Assembly (NCBI RefSeq): GCF_010384365.1
Contig: NZ_CP048397.1
Location: 3,968,001 to 4,032,000 of the forward strand
From: Streptomyces sp. S4.7
GTDB taxonomy: Bacteria; Actinomycetota; Actinomycetes; Streptomycetales; Streptomycetaceae
Length of the DNA stretch: 64,000 nt
Direction of reading: 5' to 3'
The notes under the pieces were generated by a model. The model saw only the letters and a list, made by a program, of their open reading frames with translations, did not search any database and was not told the DNA's origin. Of this stretch, positions 51,098 to 59,993 are shown in pieces. Each line of letters starts with the position of its first letter. Position 1 is the first letter of the stretch. The position numbers were made by a program, and so were the translations under genes.

Positions 51098-51363
51098 CCA
51101 TCGCCGCCCTCGAAGCACTCTCCTTCGGACTCGGACGCACGGCGCGGGCCGCCCACGCCGCCGGTCACCGGTTCGTCCTGCTCACCGGTGACCGGAGTGT
51201 GTACCGCCATGAACTGGCCACCGCGCACGGGGCCTACGGGGTGGACGTCATCGACGTCGACACCTTCGACCCGGACGCGGTACGCGGCGCGCTCGCGACC
51301 CTGCCCGACCTCGCCGGGCTGATCAACACGACGGACACCTGGAGCGTGCCCGCGGCCGACCTC
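51094..51363 (+). pseudogene. ATP-grasp ligase, N-terminal fragment only
   Basis: From ATG 51094 about 90 residues match the pre-ATP-grasp domain of carboxylate-amine ligases: SFGLGRTARAAHAAGHRFVL, TGDRSVYRHELA, and LAGLINTTDTWSVPAADL. The similarity stops at 51363, and the following frame is nonsense that lies over a transporter remnant. The central and C-terminal ATP-binding domains are gone, so the ligase cannot work. The break directly abuts the end of an MFS gene, implying one deletion. Confidence 0.75.
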
Positions 51364-51898
51364 GTTCGTACTGACGTCGCCCGCGGGGCTGTTCACGGGG
51401 GTCGCGGTGCTGTTCGCGCTGGTGGGGGCGGGGCATCTGCTGCTGCCGTGGGTGGCGCCGCCTCGCCGCGCTCCCGTACGCGACGGCGCTCCGGATCGGC
51501 TTCGGCGCGATGGCGGTGGGTACGGCGGTGCTGGCGCTCGGCGGCCGGGCGGGGATCGCGGTCGGGGCGGTGTTGCTCTGTCTCGGCGAGATCGTCCTCT
51601 TCGTCCAGAACGACCTGGAAGCGCTCGACCGGTCCGCCGCCCCCTCCGCGACGGTCTTCGGAAGGCAGCGGCTGGCGGCCGGGCTGGGGCGTTCGCGGCG
51701 GCCGTGGTCGGCGGCCAGTTGTACGGGGCGGCCGAACGGGCCTCGGGGGTACCGGTGTTCTGGCTGCTGGTCAGCGCGCAGGCGGTGCTGCTGCCACTGC
51801 TGCTGGTGGTCCGGGTGGCGGGGACACGGAGGCGGGCTCGGGCGCGGGCCCGGCGCCGCGCGGGCGGCGACCTTGTGGGGGCTCGCCGCCCGCGCTGA
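51364..51898 (+). pseudogene. MFS transporter C-terminal remnant with two frameshifts
   Basis: Hydrophobic transporter segments appear in two frames in turn. VLTSPAGLFTGVAVLFALVG and GHLLLPWVA lie in one; at about 51465 the reading passes to ALPYATALRIGFGAMAVGTA and IAVGAVLLCLGEIVLFVQND; at about 51685 it returns to AFAAAVVGGQLYGAAERASG and FWLLVSAQAVLLPLLLVVRV. These are the last five or so helices of a drug- or metabolite-efflux MFS protein. The N-terminal half is missing and the frame is broken twice, so the gene is dead or badly sequenced. Confidence 0.7.
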
Positions 51899-51948
51899 CG
51901 CGGGCGACCGGGCACACGTCCACGCCGAGGCCGGCGCCGACGTCCGCG

Positions 51949-52662
51949 TTACACGGGAACGGTCACCGTCGGCTCCGCGCTCCGGGCATCCGCGTAGTCG
52001 GCCTCCGGCGCCCAGACCGCCGCGAGATCGCGCCGGGCGCGGGCGACGCGGGACCGTATCGTCCCGACCGGGCAGCCCAGCGCGTCGGCGGCCTCCGCGT
52101 ACGAGAGCCCGATGAGCCGGGTCAGTACGAACGCCTGCCGGCGCCCCGGATCCATCGCGGCCAGCGCGTCCGCGAGCGCCACGGACTCCTCGAAGCCCGG
52201 CAGATGCCGCGGCTGGGCCCGGTCCGCGACGGTCACCCAGTCCGCGGTGTCGGCGATCCGCGGCCGTACGGCCGCCCGCCGGTAGCGGTCGACGACCACA
52301 CGGCGCGCGATCGCCAGCAGCCACACCCGCGCGCAGGAGCGCCCGGCGAACCGCGCGAGGCTCGCCAGCGCCCGCAGATACGTCTCCTGGGTCAGGTCGT
52401 CGGCGCCGCGCACATCGGCGCTGAGGTGCGCGACGAACCGGCGTACGTCGTCGTACGTCGCCCGCACGAACAGTTCGGCGGCTCTCCTGTCGCCGAGACC
52501 GGCGGCCAGGGCCCACGCGGTGATCTCGGAGTCGTCGGCGGAGCCGGCGACCGGGTCGCCGACGCGTGTGCGCCGGCCGGTCGTCGGATGTATGCGGGTG
52601 GGGGGTATGGGCGCAGGAGGTACGCGTGTGGGCACAGGTGTGTGCCGGGCAGCAGGTATCAC
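51949..52662 (-). CDS. ECF-type RNA polymerase sigma factor
   Basis: A 237-residue sigma factor with a Pro/Thr-rich lead of about 45 residues. Region 2 is FVRATYDDVRRFVAHLSADV with ADDLTQETYLRALASLARF; region 4 is MDPGRRQAFVLTRLIGLSYA with ALGCPVGTIRSRVARARRDL, the recognition helix. GTG 52662 is preferred because AAGGA lies 6-7 nt upstream; an in-frame ATG at 52746 overlaps the upstream gene. It follows a His-rich membrane protein gene by 73 bp, which may be its regulator or anti-sigma-like partner, though no zinc anti-sigma motif is present. Confidence 0.9.
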   Translation of the reverse strand: MIPAARHTPVPTRVPPAPIPPTRIHPTTGRRTRVGDPVAGSADDSEITAWALAAGLGDRRAAELFVRATYDDVRRFVAHLSADVRGADDLTQETYLRALASLARFAGRSCARVWLLAIARRVVVDRYRRAAVRPRIADTADWVTVADRAQPRHLPGFEESVALADALAAMDPGRRQAFVLTRLIGLSYAEAADALGCPVGTIRSRVARARRDLAAVWAPEADYADARSAEPTVTVPV

Positions 52663-52735
52663 GGAAAGTCCTTCGCGTCCGGGCCGCCGGGGCCGTGGAA
52701 TCAGAGCGATGGGATGTGTGGAGTGGAGAAAGCGC

Positions 52736-53449
52736 TCAGGGCGCAAGGAGTGGCGGTCCGCGCCTCGACACGGCGTGCGGGGCCGGGAGTTGGGCCGGGG
52801 GCCGGATCGGCCGGTACGGCACCGGGGGCGGGAGCACCCGGAGGTGGGCGGGCGCGCCGCCGCTCAGCACCTCATGGGCGAACCGGAGCCGCGCGTACGC
52901 GAAGCCGTACGCGAACTCGCAGGCGAACAGGGCGAGCGCGCGCACCAGTTGTACGAATGCGCGGTCGCCGCGCCACAGCCACCAGCCGCACACGAGGCCG
53001 GCGAGCAGGTGGGCGCCGAGCATGCCGGAGGTGAAGCCGGAACTGTCGAGCAGTCCGGCCAACCCGTTCGGGCCGAGGAGTTCACCGAAGGCCTCGTGCG
53101 AGACCTCGCGGCCGTCGCCGACGGTCGTACCGCCGCCGCGCTCGGCGGCGCCGTGGCCGTCGTGTCCGGCGTGACCGCCGGGCGGGAGGGGGTGCAGACC
53201 GCTGAACACGGCGTGCAGCAGCAGCTGTCCGGCGGCGCTCGCGCCTACGACGACCGCGCCGCCGCGTTCCTTCCCGGACAGCCACCAGCCGGCCGCGCAC
53301 ACCGGCAGGAAGGCGAGGGCGAGGACGCGCGGCGGCAGCGGGCCGCCGGACGACAGGGCATGGCCGAGCCCGGACACCACGACACACACGGCGGCGAAGA
53401 CCGCGGTGCGTGCGAGGCGGAGTGCGGGCCCGGCTCCCATGGCCGTCAT
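52736..53449 (-). CDS. Membrane protein with a histidine-rich extracytoplasmic loop
   Basis: A 237-residue protein with about five hydrophobic segments, for example TAVFAAVCVVVSGLGHALS, VLALAFLPVCAAGWWL and LGAHLLAGLVCGWWLWRG. A loop at about residues 88-110 contains GGHAGHDGHGAA, a likely metal-binding His cluster, and the C-terminus is a Pro-rich basic tail. It resembles streptomycete proteins located beside ECF sigma factors and metal- or redox-related genes. ATG 53449 is used; ATG 53440 is close by. A role in sensing copper or another metal for the sigma factor is speculative. Confidence 0.7.
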   Translation of the reverse strand: MTAMGAGPALRLARTAVFAAVCVVVSGLGHALSSGGPLPPRVLALAFLPVCAAGWWLSGKERGGAVVVGASAAGQLLLHAVFSGLHPLPPGGHAGHDGHGAAERGGGTTVGDGREVSHEAFGELLGPNGLAGLLDSSGFTSGMLGAHLLAGLVCGWWLWRGDRAFVQLVRALALFACEFAYGFAYARLRFAHEVLSGGAPAHLRVLPPPVPYRPIRPPAQLPAPHAVSRRGPPLLAP

Positions 53450-53653
53450 GGTGCCAGCGTGACAGGGCTGTCGGGAAAGCCCACCTGATGGGCATACATC
53501 GGATGTTCACGCGCTATGCGGGGACAAGGAGTTGATGTGATCCAGCTCACATGAAGGTCCCGGGGATCTATCGGGTCCGGCCACCGACACCTCCAACAGT
53601 ACGACCGCGCACCAATCCGTACGACGGAAGATGACGGAACCGGAGACCGCCCG

Positions 53654-54693
53654 ATGAGTCCGCCCCCAGAGCCCGCGATGCCCGACGCAGAGAAGACCTC
53701 GGTCCCGGAGGCGGCGCCGGTATCCCAGGCGGCGCCGGTCCCCGACACCGCCGCTGCCGAAACCACCGCGCCCGCCGCCGCCACGCCCAGGCGCGTAACC
53801 CTCCGTTCGGACCTCCGCGCGAGCTGGCTCGACGGCCTGGCCGCCCTGGTCGTCACGGCCGCCGTCTTCGTCATCCTCTTCGTACGGATCAAGGCGGAGA
53901 CGTCGTCCACCCTGACGGTCATGCCGTTCATGGCGGACACCGGCGAATTCCGGACGTACTACCTCAGCCAGGCGTTCGGCTGGTCCGCCCTGCTGTGGCA
54001 TGGGGCACCGTCATCATCGGGCTGCTGCTCTCCGGCCCCCGCCCCGCGCGCCTGCCGCTCTCCGGCCCCCGCCTGGAACGCCTGCACCGCACCACCAGCC
54101 TCAACACGATCGCGCTCATCGTCGCCCACGCGCTGCTGTTCGCCGCCGAGTTGATCTACCAGGACACGGACGCGTGGCCCTCACGGGTGGGCTCCGCCGT
54201 ACTGGAGACGTTCATCCCCGGCGGCTACAACTCCGGCACCGGCGTCTGGGCCACGCCGATCGGCCAGGCGGCCCTCTACCTCGCCGTCCCGCTCGGCCTG
54301 CTCTTCTACGTACGCCACCGCATCGGCCCGAAGACCTGGCGAGTCCTGCACCGCTTCGTGCTCGTCGTGTACGTCCTGAGCGTGTGGCACACGCTGCTGT
54401 ACGGCACGAACGTCTGGTACGACGGAGCCTTCCGCAACACCGTGTGGCTGCTCCAACTCCCCATCGCCGCGCTCTTCCTGCTCCGGCTCCTCCGCCCGGC
54501 CCGCCGTTCGGAACGCCTCGCGTCGCCCGGCGAGCACCGCGGGTCCAGGGCCGGCTGGAGTCTGCGTCTGACGGGCCGGGTGGCGGCCGTGGCCATCATC
54601 GGTGTCCTGGTCGCGGTGATCGCCTCGGGGCGTGACGGCGGGCGCACCGTACCGCCGGAGGACACGTCGTCCACGCACGTGCACGACGACTGA
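53654..54693 (+). pseudogene. Ferric-reductase-like transmembrane protein, frameshifted
   Basis: ATG 53654 (GGAGA upstream) opens a disordered Ala/Pro/Glu lead, then a helix (LAALVVTAAVFVILFVRI) and YYLSQAFGWSALLW. The family frame then shifts: AWGTVIIGLLLSG, SLNTIALIVAHALLFAAELI, VLHRFVLVVYVLSVWHTLLY continue from about 53995 in another frame to 54693. One G too few at 53995-53999 explains it (TGGGCATGG expected, TGGCATGG found). Paired histidines in three helices suit haem ligation in a ferric-reductase-like or MsrQ-like cytochrome b. The corrected protein would have about 345 residues and lacks an FAD/NADPH domain. Confidence 0.78.
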
Positions 54694-54956
54694 CGGCCGA
54701 GTCCGACGGCTGACGGCCGGCGACCGGTACCCGCACGAACCGGCACGCGCACGCGGTGTCCGGGGCAACCGGACGGTAGCCGTCCGCCCTGTAACTTCCG
54801 CACCTTCTCCACCAACTCTCCCGCCCTCTTCGCTCAGGCCCGGATCATCGTCCAACCGGGCCCGGCGAAGGGGGCGTTACCCATATGAATTCCATTCAGT
54901 TGCCATGGAGCGGGGCACTCGGGATCGCCATACTTTGCAGAGGGACAACCCTCGAC

Positions 54957-57170
54957 ATGGTCGATTCGGAGCGTGCTGTGATCGACGAGACGACAGCCGG
55001 ACTGCTGGAGGCGGCAGGTCCGCAGATGTACCGCCGCAACGCCTTCCGTATCACCGGCCTGCCCACCGACGCCGACCGGCGGTCCGTGCGTCAGCGTCAG
55101 CAGCGCATCACCCCCGCGCTGGAGCTCGGAGCCGACGTCGACCTCGGGCACTCGCTCCCCGTCCGGCTCGACGATGTCCGTGGCGCCTTCGACCGCATCC
55201 TCGGCGATCCGCGCCGCCGGCTGGTGGACGAACTGTTCTGGCTGTGGGACGGGGCCGCCGGCGGTTCCTCGAACGGCGCGAACCCCGTAACGACCACGAC
55301 CACGACCGCCTGCTCGTGCCCGAAGTCGCTGCACGCCGACCACGACGCCGCCGTACGGGCACACAGCGCCGCACTCGACCTGGAGGCCGGGAACGACGCG
55401 GTGTCGGCCGGACCCCGTCTCGACGAGGCCGTCCGGCTCTGGTCCGACGCGTCACGCCTGTGGGGCCAGGTGCTCAGGCGCGCCGTCTTCTGGGACCACG
55501 TGCGGCACCGTATCGCCGCACTGGACGACCGGCAGCTCGACGAGTCGGTCATCGACACGTTCCGCGAAGCGATGCCGGGCACCCTCGTCAAACCGCTCAT
55601 CGAGCTGGCCGCGGCGGCGTCGGCGCCCGCCGACCGCCTCCGGCTCGCCAAACTGGCGCGCGACTGGCCCCTCGTACCATCCGGCACGGTGGACGACCAG
55701 CTCGAAGAGGCCGCCGCGCCTCACTACGAGTCGCTGCGCGCGACCGCGAAACGGGCGTCGTCCCAGTTGGAGGAGAGGGACTGGGACGACGCCGCGGCCG
55801 AGGTGTACGACCACGCCCTGCCCGCACTGGCACTGCTGGAGTCGCTCGTCCCGCACGCCAGGCACCGGCGTACCGCGAGCGCCCGCAACGATGTCGCCGT
55901 GCTGCTCAACAACTGCGCCACCGCCGCCACGGACGGGCTCGGTCCGGCCGCGAACCTGAACGCGTCGAAATGGTTCCGTACGGCGGCCGAACTCGCGACG
56001 GACCAGGTCACCCAGCAGACGGTCAGGACGAACCGCGACGGCCTGCGCGACATGATGACGACGTTCAATCAGATCCGCACCCAGGTCGACCAGTTGGTCG
56101 CCGCCGGACGCATCGGCCTGGCCAGGACCCTGCTGCTGAACGTCAAAAGCCAGTTGGCCGGCGGACCGGGGACCGACGAGATCGACCGCATGCTGGCCTC
56201 TCTCCACGGCTCGCGACCGGGAACGTACGGCACGCGCCCCAGGCGTGGACGGGCCCTCGCCTGGGCCCTGTTGGCACTCGTCGTCCTGGGCTTCCTCGTG
56301 GCGAAGATCGCGGGGGCCTTCGACGACGACGGCGGTGGCGACGACAGCTACCGGCCGCAGGGCGGCACCGTCGTCATCTCCGCGGAGAACGTCGAGGACA
56401 ACGACCCGCCCGGCGGGTGCATCGGGAGCAAGTCGGACTGGCGGCCCGGCGAGCGCGAGGTGGACGTGGTCCCGTGCGACGAGGCGCACTGGGGAGAGGT
56501 GGTGGCCTACGAACCGCTGGCGGACACCGCGTCCAGGTATCTGACGGGGAAGTATCCGGGAGCGGAGCAGGCGACCGCGCTCGCCCGGTTCCGGTGCGAA
56601 CTCGCCCTGGCGCGGCTCGGTCCGGAGGGGAAGGGGCTGAAGGTGACCTTCACCGTGCCCCCCGAGACGGCCTGGGACGCCCAGGGGCCCCTGCTGGACG
56701 AGTACACGACGTGTGTGGCGCACTGGCCGGACGACCGGTACATGACGGAGGACGACCAGGTGCGGCTGGACGTACCGGTCACGACCGAACCGGCGCTGAT
56801 GGGCACGTTCGGCCAGCGCATCGCGGACAACGCGCCCGTGGGTTCGTGCGTTCGGACCAAGAAGGATCTGTCCCTGGAGTCGGTCGGCATCCCCATCGTG
56901 CCCTGCGAAGAACTCCACTGGGCCGAGATAGTGGCCTATCCCGTCCTGTACCCCGACGGCACCGGTGAGTGGCCCGGCGACGACGCCGTCTACGCACGGG
57001 CGAAGGCGGCGTGCGAGAAGGAGACGAAGGGCTATGAGGGCACCATGGTCCTGAACGTCACCTATCCCGCTCAGGACTGGTGGACGTGGAACGCCAAGGA
57101 CAGCCCGATATACAGCATGTGCGCCCTGTCCTACGCGGGCGACAGCACATTCACCGGCGGGCTTCGATGA
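54957..57170 (+). CDS. Membrane protein with J-like N-terminal region and two Septum_form-like extracytoplasmic domains
   Basis: A 737-residue first gene of the Hsp70 operon. Residues about 20-110 look like a degenerate J domain (YRRNAFRITGLPTDADRRSV, later GDPRRRLVDELFWLWDG) but without an HPD triad. A long helical region follows, then one membrane segment (ALAWALLALVVLGFLVAKIA) near residue 455. Outside the membrane are two repeats of about 110 residues: PPGGCIGSKSDWRPGEREVD with VPCDEAHWGEVVAYEPL, and PVGSCVRTKKDLSLESVGI with VPCEELHWAEIVAYPVL, as in Septum_form (PF13845) proteins. The start could also be GTG 54978 with GGAG upstream. About 260 bp before it hold no gene. Confidence 0.75.
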   Translation: MVDSERAVIDETTAGLLEAAGPQMYRRNAFRITGLPTDADRRSVRQRQQRITPALELGADVDLGHSLPVRLDDVRGAFDRILGDPRRRLVDELFWLWDGAAGGSSNGANPVTTTTTTACSCPKSLHADHDAAVRAHSAALDLEAGNDAVSAGPRLDEAVRLWSDASRLWGQVLRRAVFWDHVRHRIAALDDRQLDESVIDTFREAMPGTLVKPLIELAAAASAPADRLRLAKLARDWPLVPSGTVDDQLEEAAAPHYESLRATAKRASSQLEERDWDDAAAEVYDHALPALALLESLVPHARHRRTASARNDVAVLLNNCATAATDGLGPAANLNASKWFRTAAELATDQVTQQTVRTNRDGLRDMMTTFNQIRTQVDQLVAAGRIGLARTLLLNVKSQLAGGPGTDEIDRMLASLHGSRPGTYGTRPRRGRALAWALLALVVLGFLVAKIAGAFDDDGGGDDSYRPQGGTVVISAENVEDNDPPGGCIGSKSDWRPGEREVDVVPCDEAHWGEVVAYEPLADTASRYLTGKYPGAEQATALARFRCELALARLGPEGKGLKVTFTVPPETAWDAQGPLLDEYTTCVAHWPDDRYMTEDDQVRLDVPVTTEPALMGTFGQRIADNAPVGSCVRTKKDLSLESVGIPIVPCEELHWAEIVAYPVLYPDGTGEWPGDDAVYARAKAACEKETKGYEGTMVLNVTYPAQDWWTWNAKDSPIYSMCALSYAGDSTFTGGLR

Positions 57171-58030
57171 CCATCCGGCCAGACGGAAAAAGCCCGTCCG
57201 ACGCACGACTACCGATGATGACCATGGAGGAGAAACGGGTGGTGGGGGTCAAGGGGGCCGCTCTGCGGGTCAGTTCGCCGGAGAGGGCACAAGCCGTCTT
57301 CGAGCTGGCGGGCGTGTCGGTGACCATCGGCCGCGCCGTGCCGGAGCGGGCACCCGACGTCGGACTCGGACCCGATCCACAGCGCTGGGTCGGCCGGCTG
57401 CACTGCACGCTCGACTTCGCCGACGGCATGTGGTCGGTGACGGACAACGCGAGCGTCAACGGAACGCTGCTGAAGCACGGCGACACCATCGAACGGCTCC
57501 AGGCCCGCAAACGTATACAGCACGGTGACACCCTGCTGATCCTCGGCGACATGGACCCCGAAGGCGAGCCGGTGTACTGGGAGCTGACCTTTCTGGACCC
57601 GCACACCACCCGCCCGGCGCCGTTCGGTTCCCCTTCCGACGTACGCCACACCGGACCGTGCCTGCGCTACGACTGGGTCGCCGCCAGGGCGTACCGCAAC
57701 GAGGACGGCGAGGAGACCCTGATCACCGGACTGCGGCCGCAGGGGCACCAGTTGCTGCGCTACATGGCGGGGCGCAGCATCAGCGGAGCGGCCGTCGCCT
57801 GCGAACACGCCGAGCTGATCACCGCGTTGTGGGGCGCGCACGAGGAGTGGGCGCCGCACCGCTCGTACAGCAGGGCCGACATCGCCGGGGTCGTACGGGC
57901 CGTGCGCCGGTGCGTCGAGGCGGATCCGTCGAACCCGAAGATCCTGGAGACGGTGACGGGCATCGGCTACCGGCTCAACGTGCTGGCGGGTGGGGGGAGT
58001 ACGGGCGAACAGGGGGCGTCGGGGCTATGA
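57167..58030 (+). CDS. FHA-domain protein with a C-terminal OmpR-type winged helix
   Basis: A 287-residue protein. Residues about 30-140 are an FHA domain: VSVTIGRAVPER, WVGRLHCTLDFADGMWSVTD (with the arginine, serine/histidine positions of phosphothreonine binding partly altered) and NASVNGTLL. Residues about 180-275 look like a transcriptional-regulator winged helix, ADIAGVVRAVRRCVEADPSN followed by LETVTGIGYRLNV. FHA domains bind phosphothreonine, so it probably reads marks made by the kinase encoded next. ATG 57167 overlaps the upstream stop, and its own stop overlaps the kinase ATG. Confidence 0.85.
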   Translation: MTIRPDGKSPSDARLPMMTMEEKRVVGVKGAALRVSSPERAQAVFELAGVSVTIGRAVPERAPDVGLGPDPQRWVGRLHCTLDFADGMWSVTDNASVNGTLLKHGDTIERLQARKRIQHGDTLLILGDMDPEGEPVYWELTFLDPHTTRPAPFGSPSDVRHTGPCLRYDWVAARAYRNEDGEETLITGLRPQGHQLLRYMAGRSISGAAVACEHAELITALWGAHEEWAPHRSYSRADIAGVVRAVRRCVEADPSNPKILETVTGIGYRLNVLAGGGSTGEQGASGL

Positions 58031-59148
58031 CACTGCTCGTCAGCGGTGACCGCGTCAGCGACACGCTCGTGATCGACCGCCCACTGGGCGAGGGGGCGTT
58101 CGCCGAGGTCCACCGGGTGCGCCACGAATACCTCGGCTGGCAGGCGATGAAGCTGTTCAAGCGAGTCGCGTCCCTGGAGGAGACGCGCCGGATGCTGGAC
58201 GAGGCGCGGCTGCTGTCGACCCTCGGGCACCCGAACATCGTCCGTCTCTTCGACGCGAACACCGTCCGCACGCCGGAGGGGCTGCGGGGCTTCTTCACGA
58301 TGGAGTACGTCGCGGGCGGCAGCCTCGAACGGCTCGCCGCCGCGCACAAGTCGATGGTGCCCAGGGACCTGGTCGCCGAGGTGATGACACAGATCGCGAG
58401 CGGTCTCGCCGTCGCCCACGACCAGGACCCGCCGATCGTGCACCGGGACGTGACCCTGGCCAACGTCCTGATCGGTTACGACGGAGCGGGCATGCGGGTG
58501 CGGGTCAGCGACTTCGGTCTGGCGAAACGCGCCGATCCGTTCACGCATCTGGCCAGCGCCCAGGGGACGTACGCCTTCATGGCGCCCGAAGTGATGCGCA
58601 ACCAGGGCTACTCGTGCGCCAGCGACGTGTGGTCGGTCGGTGTGATCGCGTATCTGCTGCTGACCAACCGCTTCCCGTTCCATCAGGGCGGCGAGGAGTT
58701 CTCGTCGTTCTCCTTCGGGCGGTTCAACCGGTCGCTGCTCCCGCCGAGCAGCTACAACGACGAGGTCGACGCGGATCTGGACCGCATCGTGCTGGCCACT
58801 CTCGAACTCGACCCGCAGAACAGACCCGCCACGGCCCAGTTCCTCGCGGACGCCCTGCGCGAGCGTGCGGAATCCATGGCCGGCGCGGCAGCCGGTGTTC
58901 CCGGCTCCGCTGCGCCCGGGGCCTCGCGGACGACGGGCGAGCCACCCCGGCCCACGACCAGGCGTCCCGTCGGACCGCCCACGGAACGTGCGCGGCGGCT
59001 GGCCGAAGAATCACTCGCACTGGCTCGCTCGCCGGGGGAACTCGACCGCGCCGCCGACCTCATGGAGGAGGCCGTCAACTTGTCGCCGTACCTGCGCGAC
59101 CGGTATCTGTCCAAGCTCACGCTGTGGCGCCGGGGGGTGATGATGTGA
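58027..59148 (+). CDS. Serine/threonine protein kinase with variant catalytic loop
   Basis: A 373-residue soluble kinase. Glycine loop LGEGAFAEVHRV, ATP lysine in WQAMKLFKRV, metal motif VSDFGLAKRAD and GTYAFMAPEVM are present. The catalytic loop is VHRDVTLANVLI: the aspartate and asparagine are kept but the usual lysine (HRDLKPxN) is replaced by threonine. Activity is plausible but may be altered. The C-terminal 80 residues are Pro-rich and then TPR-like (DRAADLMEEAVNLSP). ATG 58027 overlaps the FHA gene stop, and the stop overlaps the GrpE-like gene start. Confidence 0.9.
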   Translation: MTLLVSGDRVSDTLVIDRPLGEGAFAEVHRVRHEYLGWQAMKLFKRVASLEETRRMLDEARLLSTLGHPNIVRLFDANTVRTPEGLRGFFTMEYVAGGSLERLAAAHKSMVPRDLVAEVMTQIASGLAVAHDQDPPIVHRDVTLANVLIGYDGAGMRVRVSDFGLAKRADPFTHLASAQGTYAFMAPEVMRNQGYSCASDVWSVGVIAYLLLTNRFPFHQGGEEFSSFSFGRFNRSLLPPSSYNDEVDADLDRIVLATLELDPQNRPATAQFLADALRERAESMAGAAAGVPGSAAPGASRTTGEPPRPTTRRPVGPPTERARRLAEESLALARSPGELDRAADLMEEAVNLSPYLRDRYLSKLTLWRRGVMM

Positions 59149-59993
59149 GCGGGCGGCTGTCCCGGCTGAGGGAGGATCTCCGGCAGCGCCGGCACCACCG
59201 CGCTTTCCGGATCGCGCCGCTACCGTGGGACGAACCCTCCCGCGAGGAGCTGGAGCGGCTGCTGGCCACGGTGGCGGCGTCGGTCGCGACCGCTGGGACG
59301 GCGGCGCCGGATACGGCTGTTCAACCACCGCCCGCCGAGGACCCGTTGGACGCGAAGGCGCTCGCCGATGCCGCGACGAACCTGTGGCGTGCCCAGCGCA
59401 GGCTCACCCGTCAGGGGGAGGCGGCGTCGTCGCGCTCCCGGCAGACCGGGCGCTATCTGCGGTCGTGCCGTGAGGCGCTGGACGACGCCGGTCTGCTCGT
59501 GCAGGAACACGAGGGCGACGCGTTCCACACCGGACGGTCGCTGGAGGCGCTGACCTTCCAGGAGGATGCGTCGCTGACCGCCGAGACGGTCCTGGAGACC
59601 ATCAGGCCGACGATCTATCTGCACGGCCGTCGGATCCAGATGGGCCAGGTGATCGTCGGCTGTCCCCCGGCCCCGGCCCCGGCCCCAGCGCTGGCCCCAG
59701 CGCTGGCCCCAGCCCCGGCCCCGGAGCCGGAGCCCGAGCCGGCGCCCGAACCCGCGCCGGAGGTCACGCCCGTATCGGTTTCCGCCTCCGCGTCGGAACC
59801 CGAGCCGGGGGCCGGGTCCGGTCCGGCACGTGCGCCCGTACCCGCGCCCGCGGTGGAGTCCGGTCCCGCTCCTGCGCCGGTACCGGCGCCCGCGCCGGGA
59901 CCCGAGGACGCCGTCCCCGCCTCCGCCCACGCACCCGCTCCCGCCCGCGAAACGCCGTGCAGCTCGGACCACGAGAGGACCGATCATGCGTGA
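59145..59993 (+). CDS. GrpE-like nucleotide exchange factor with an Ala-Pro-rich tail
   Basis: A 282-residue protein. Residues about 65-175 resemble GrpE: a helical stretch (LADAATNLWRAQRRLTRQGE, LRSCREALDDAGLLVQEHEG) then a small beta unit ending LETIRPTIYLHGRRIQMGQV followed by VIVG, like the GrpE C-terminal wing. The remaining 100 residues are a low-complexity Pro/Ala/Glu tail that is probably extended. GTG 59145 overlaps the kinase stop, and the gene overlaps the Hsp70 start by 8 nt. In this setting it should exchange ADP for ATP on the adjacent Hsp70. The tail has no counterpart in housekeeping GrpE. Confidence 0.65.
   Translation: MSGRLSRLREDLRQRRHHRAFRIAPLPWDEPSREELERLLATVAASVATAGTAAPDTAVQPPPAEDPLDAKALADAATNLWRAQRRLTRQGEAASSRSRQTGRYLRSCREALDDAGLLVQEHEGDAFHTGRSLEALTFQEDASLTAETVLETIRPTIYLHGRRIQMGQVIVGCPPAPAPAPALAPALAPAPAPEPEPEPAPEPAPEVTPVSVSASASEPEPGAGSGPARAPVPAPAVESGPAPAPVPAPAPGPEDAVPASAHAPAPARETPCSSDHERTDHA
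59667..59762 (+). repeat. Ala-Pro/Glu-Pro coding repeats in the GrpE-like gene
   Basis: Short units such as GCCCCGGCCCCG and GCGCTGGCCCCA repeat in frame, encoding PAPAPAPALAPALAPAPAPE followed by an EPEPEPAPEP stretch. Such sequences are slippage-prone and may vary in length between strains while keeping the frame. Confidence 0.8.

Noticed and set aside
59667..59970. CRISPR array or regulatory repeat cluster
   Set aside because: Units are short, in frame and encode Ala-Pro/Glu-Pro; there are no spacers.
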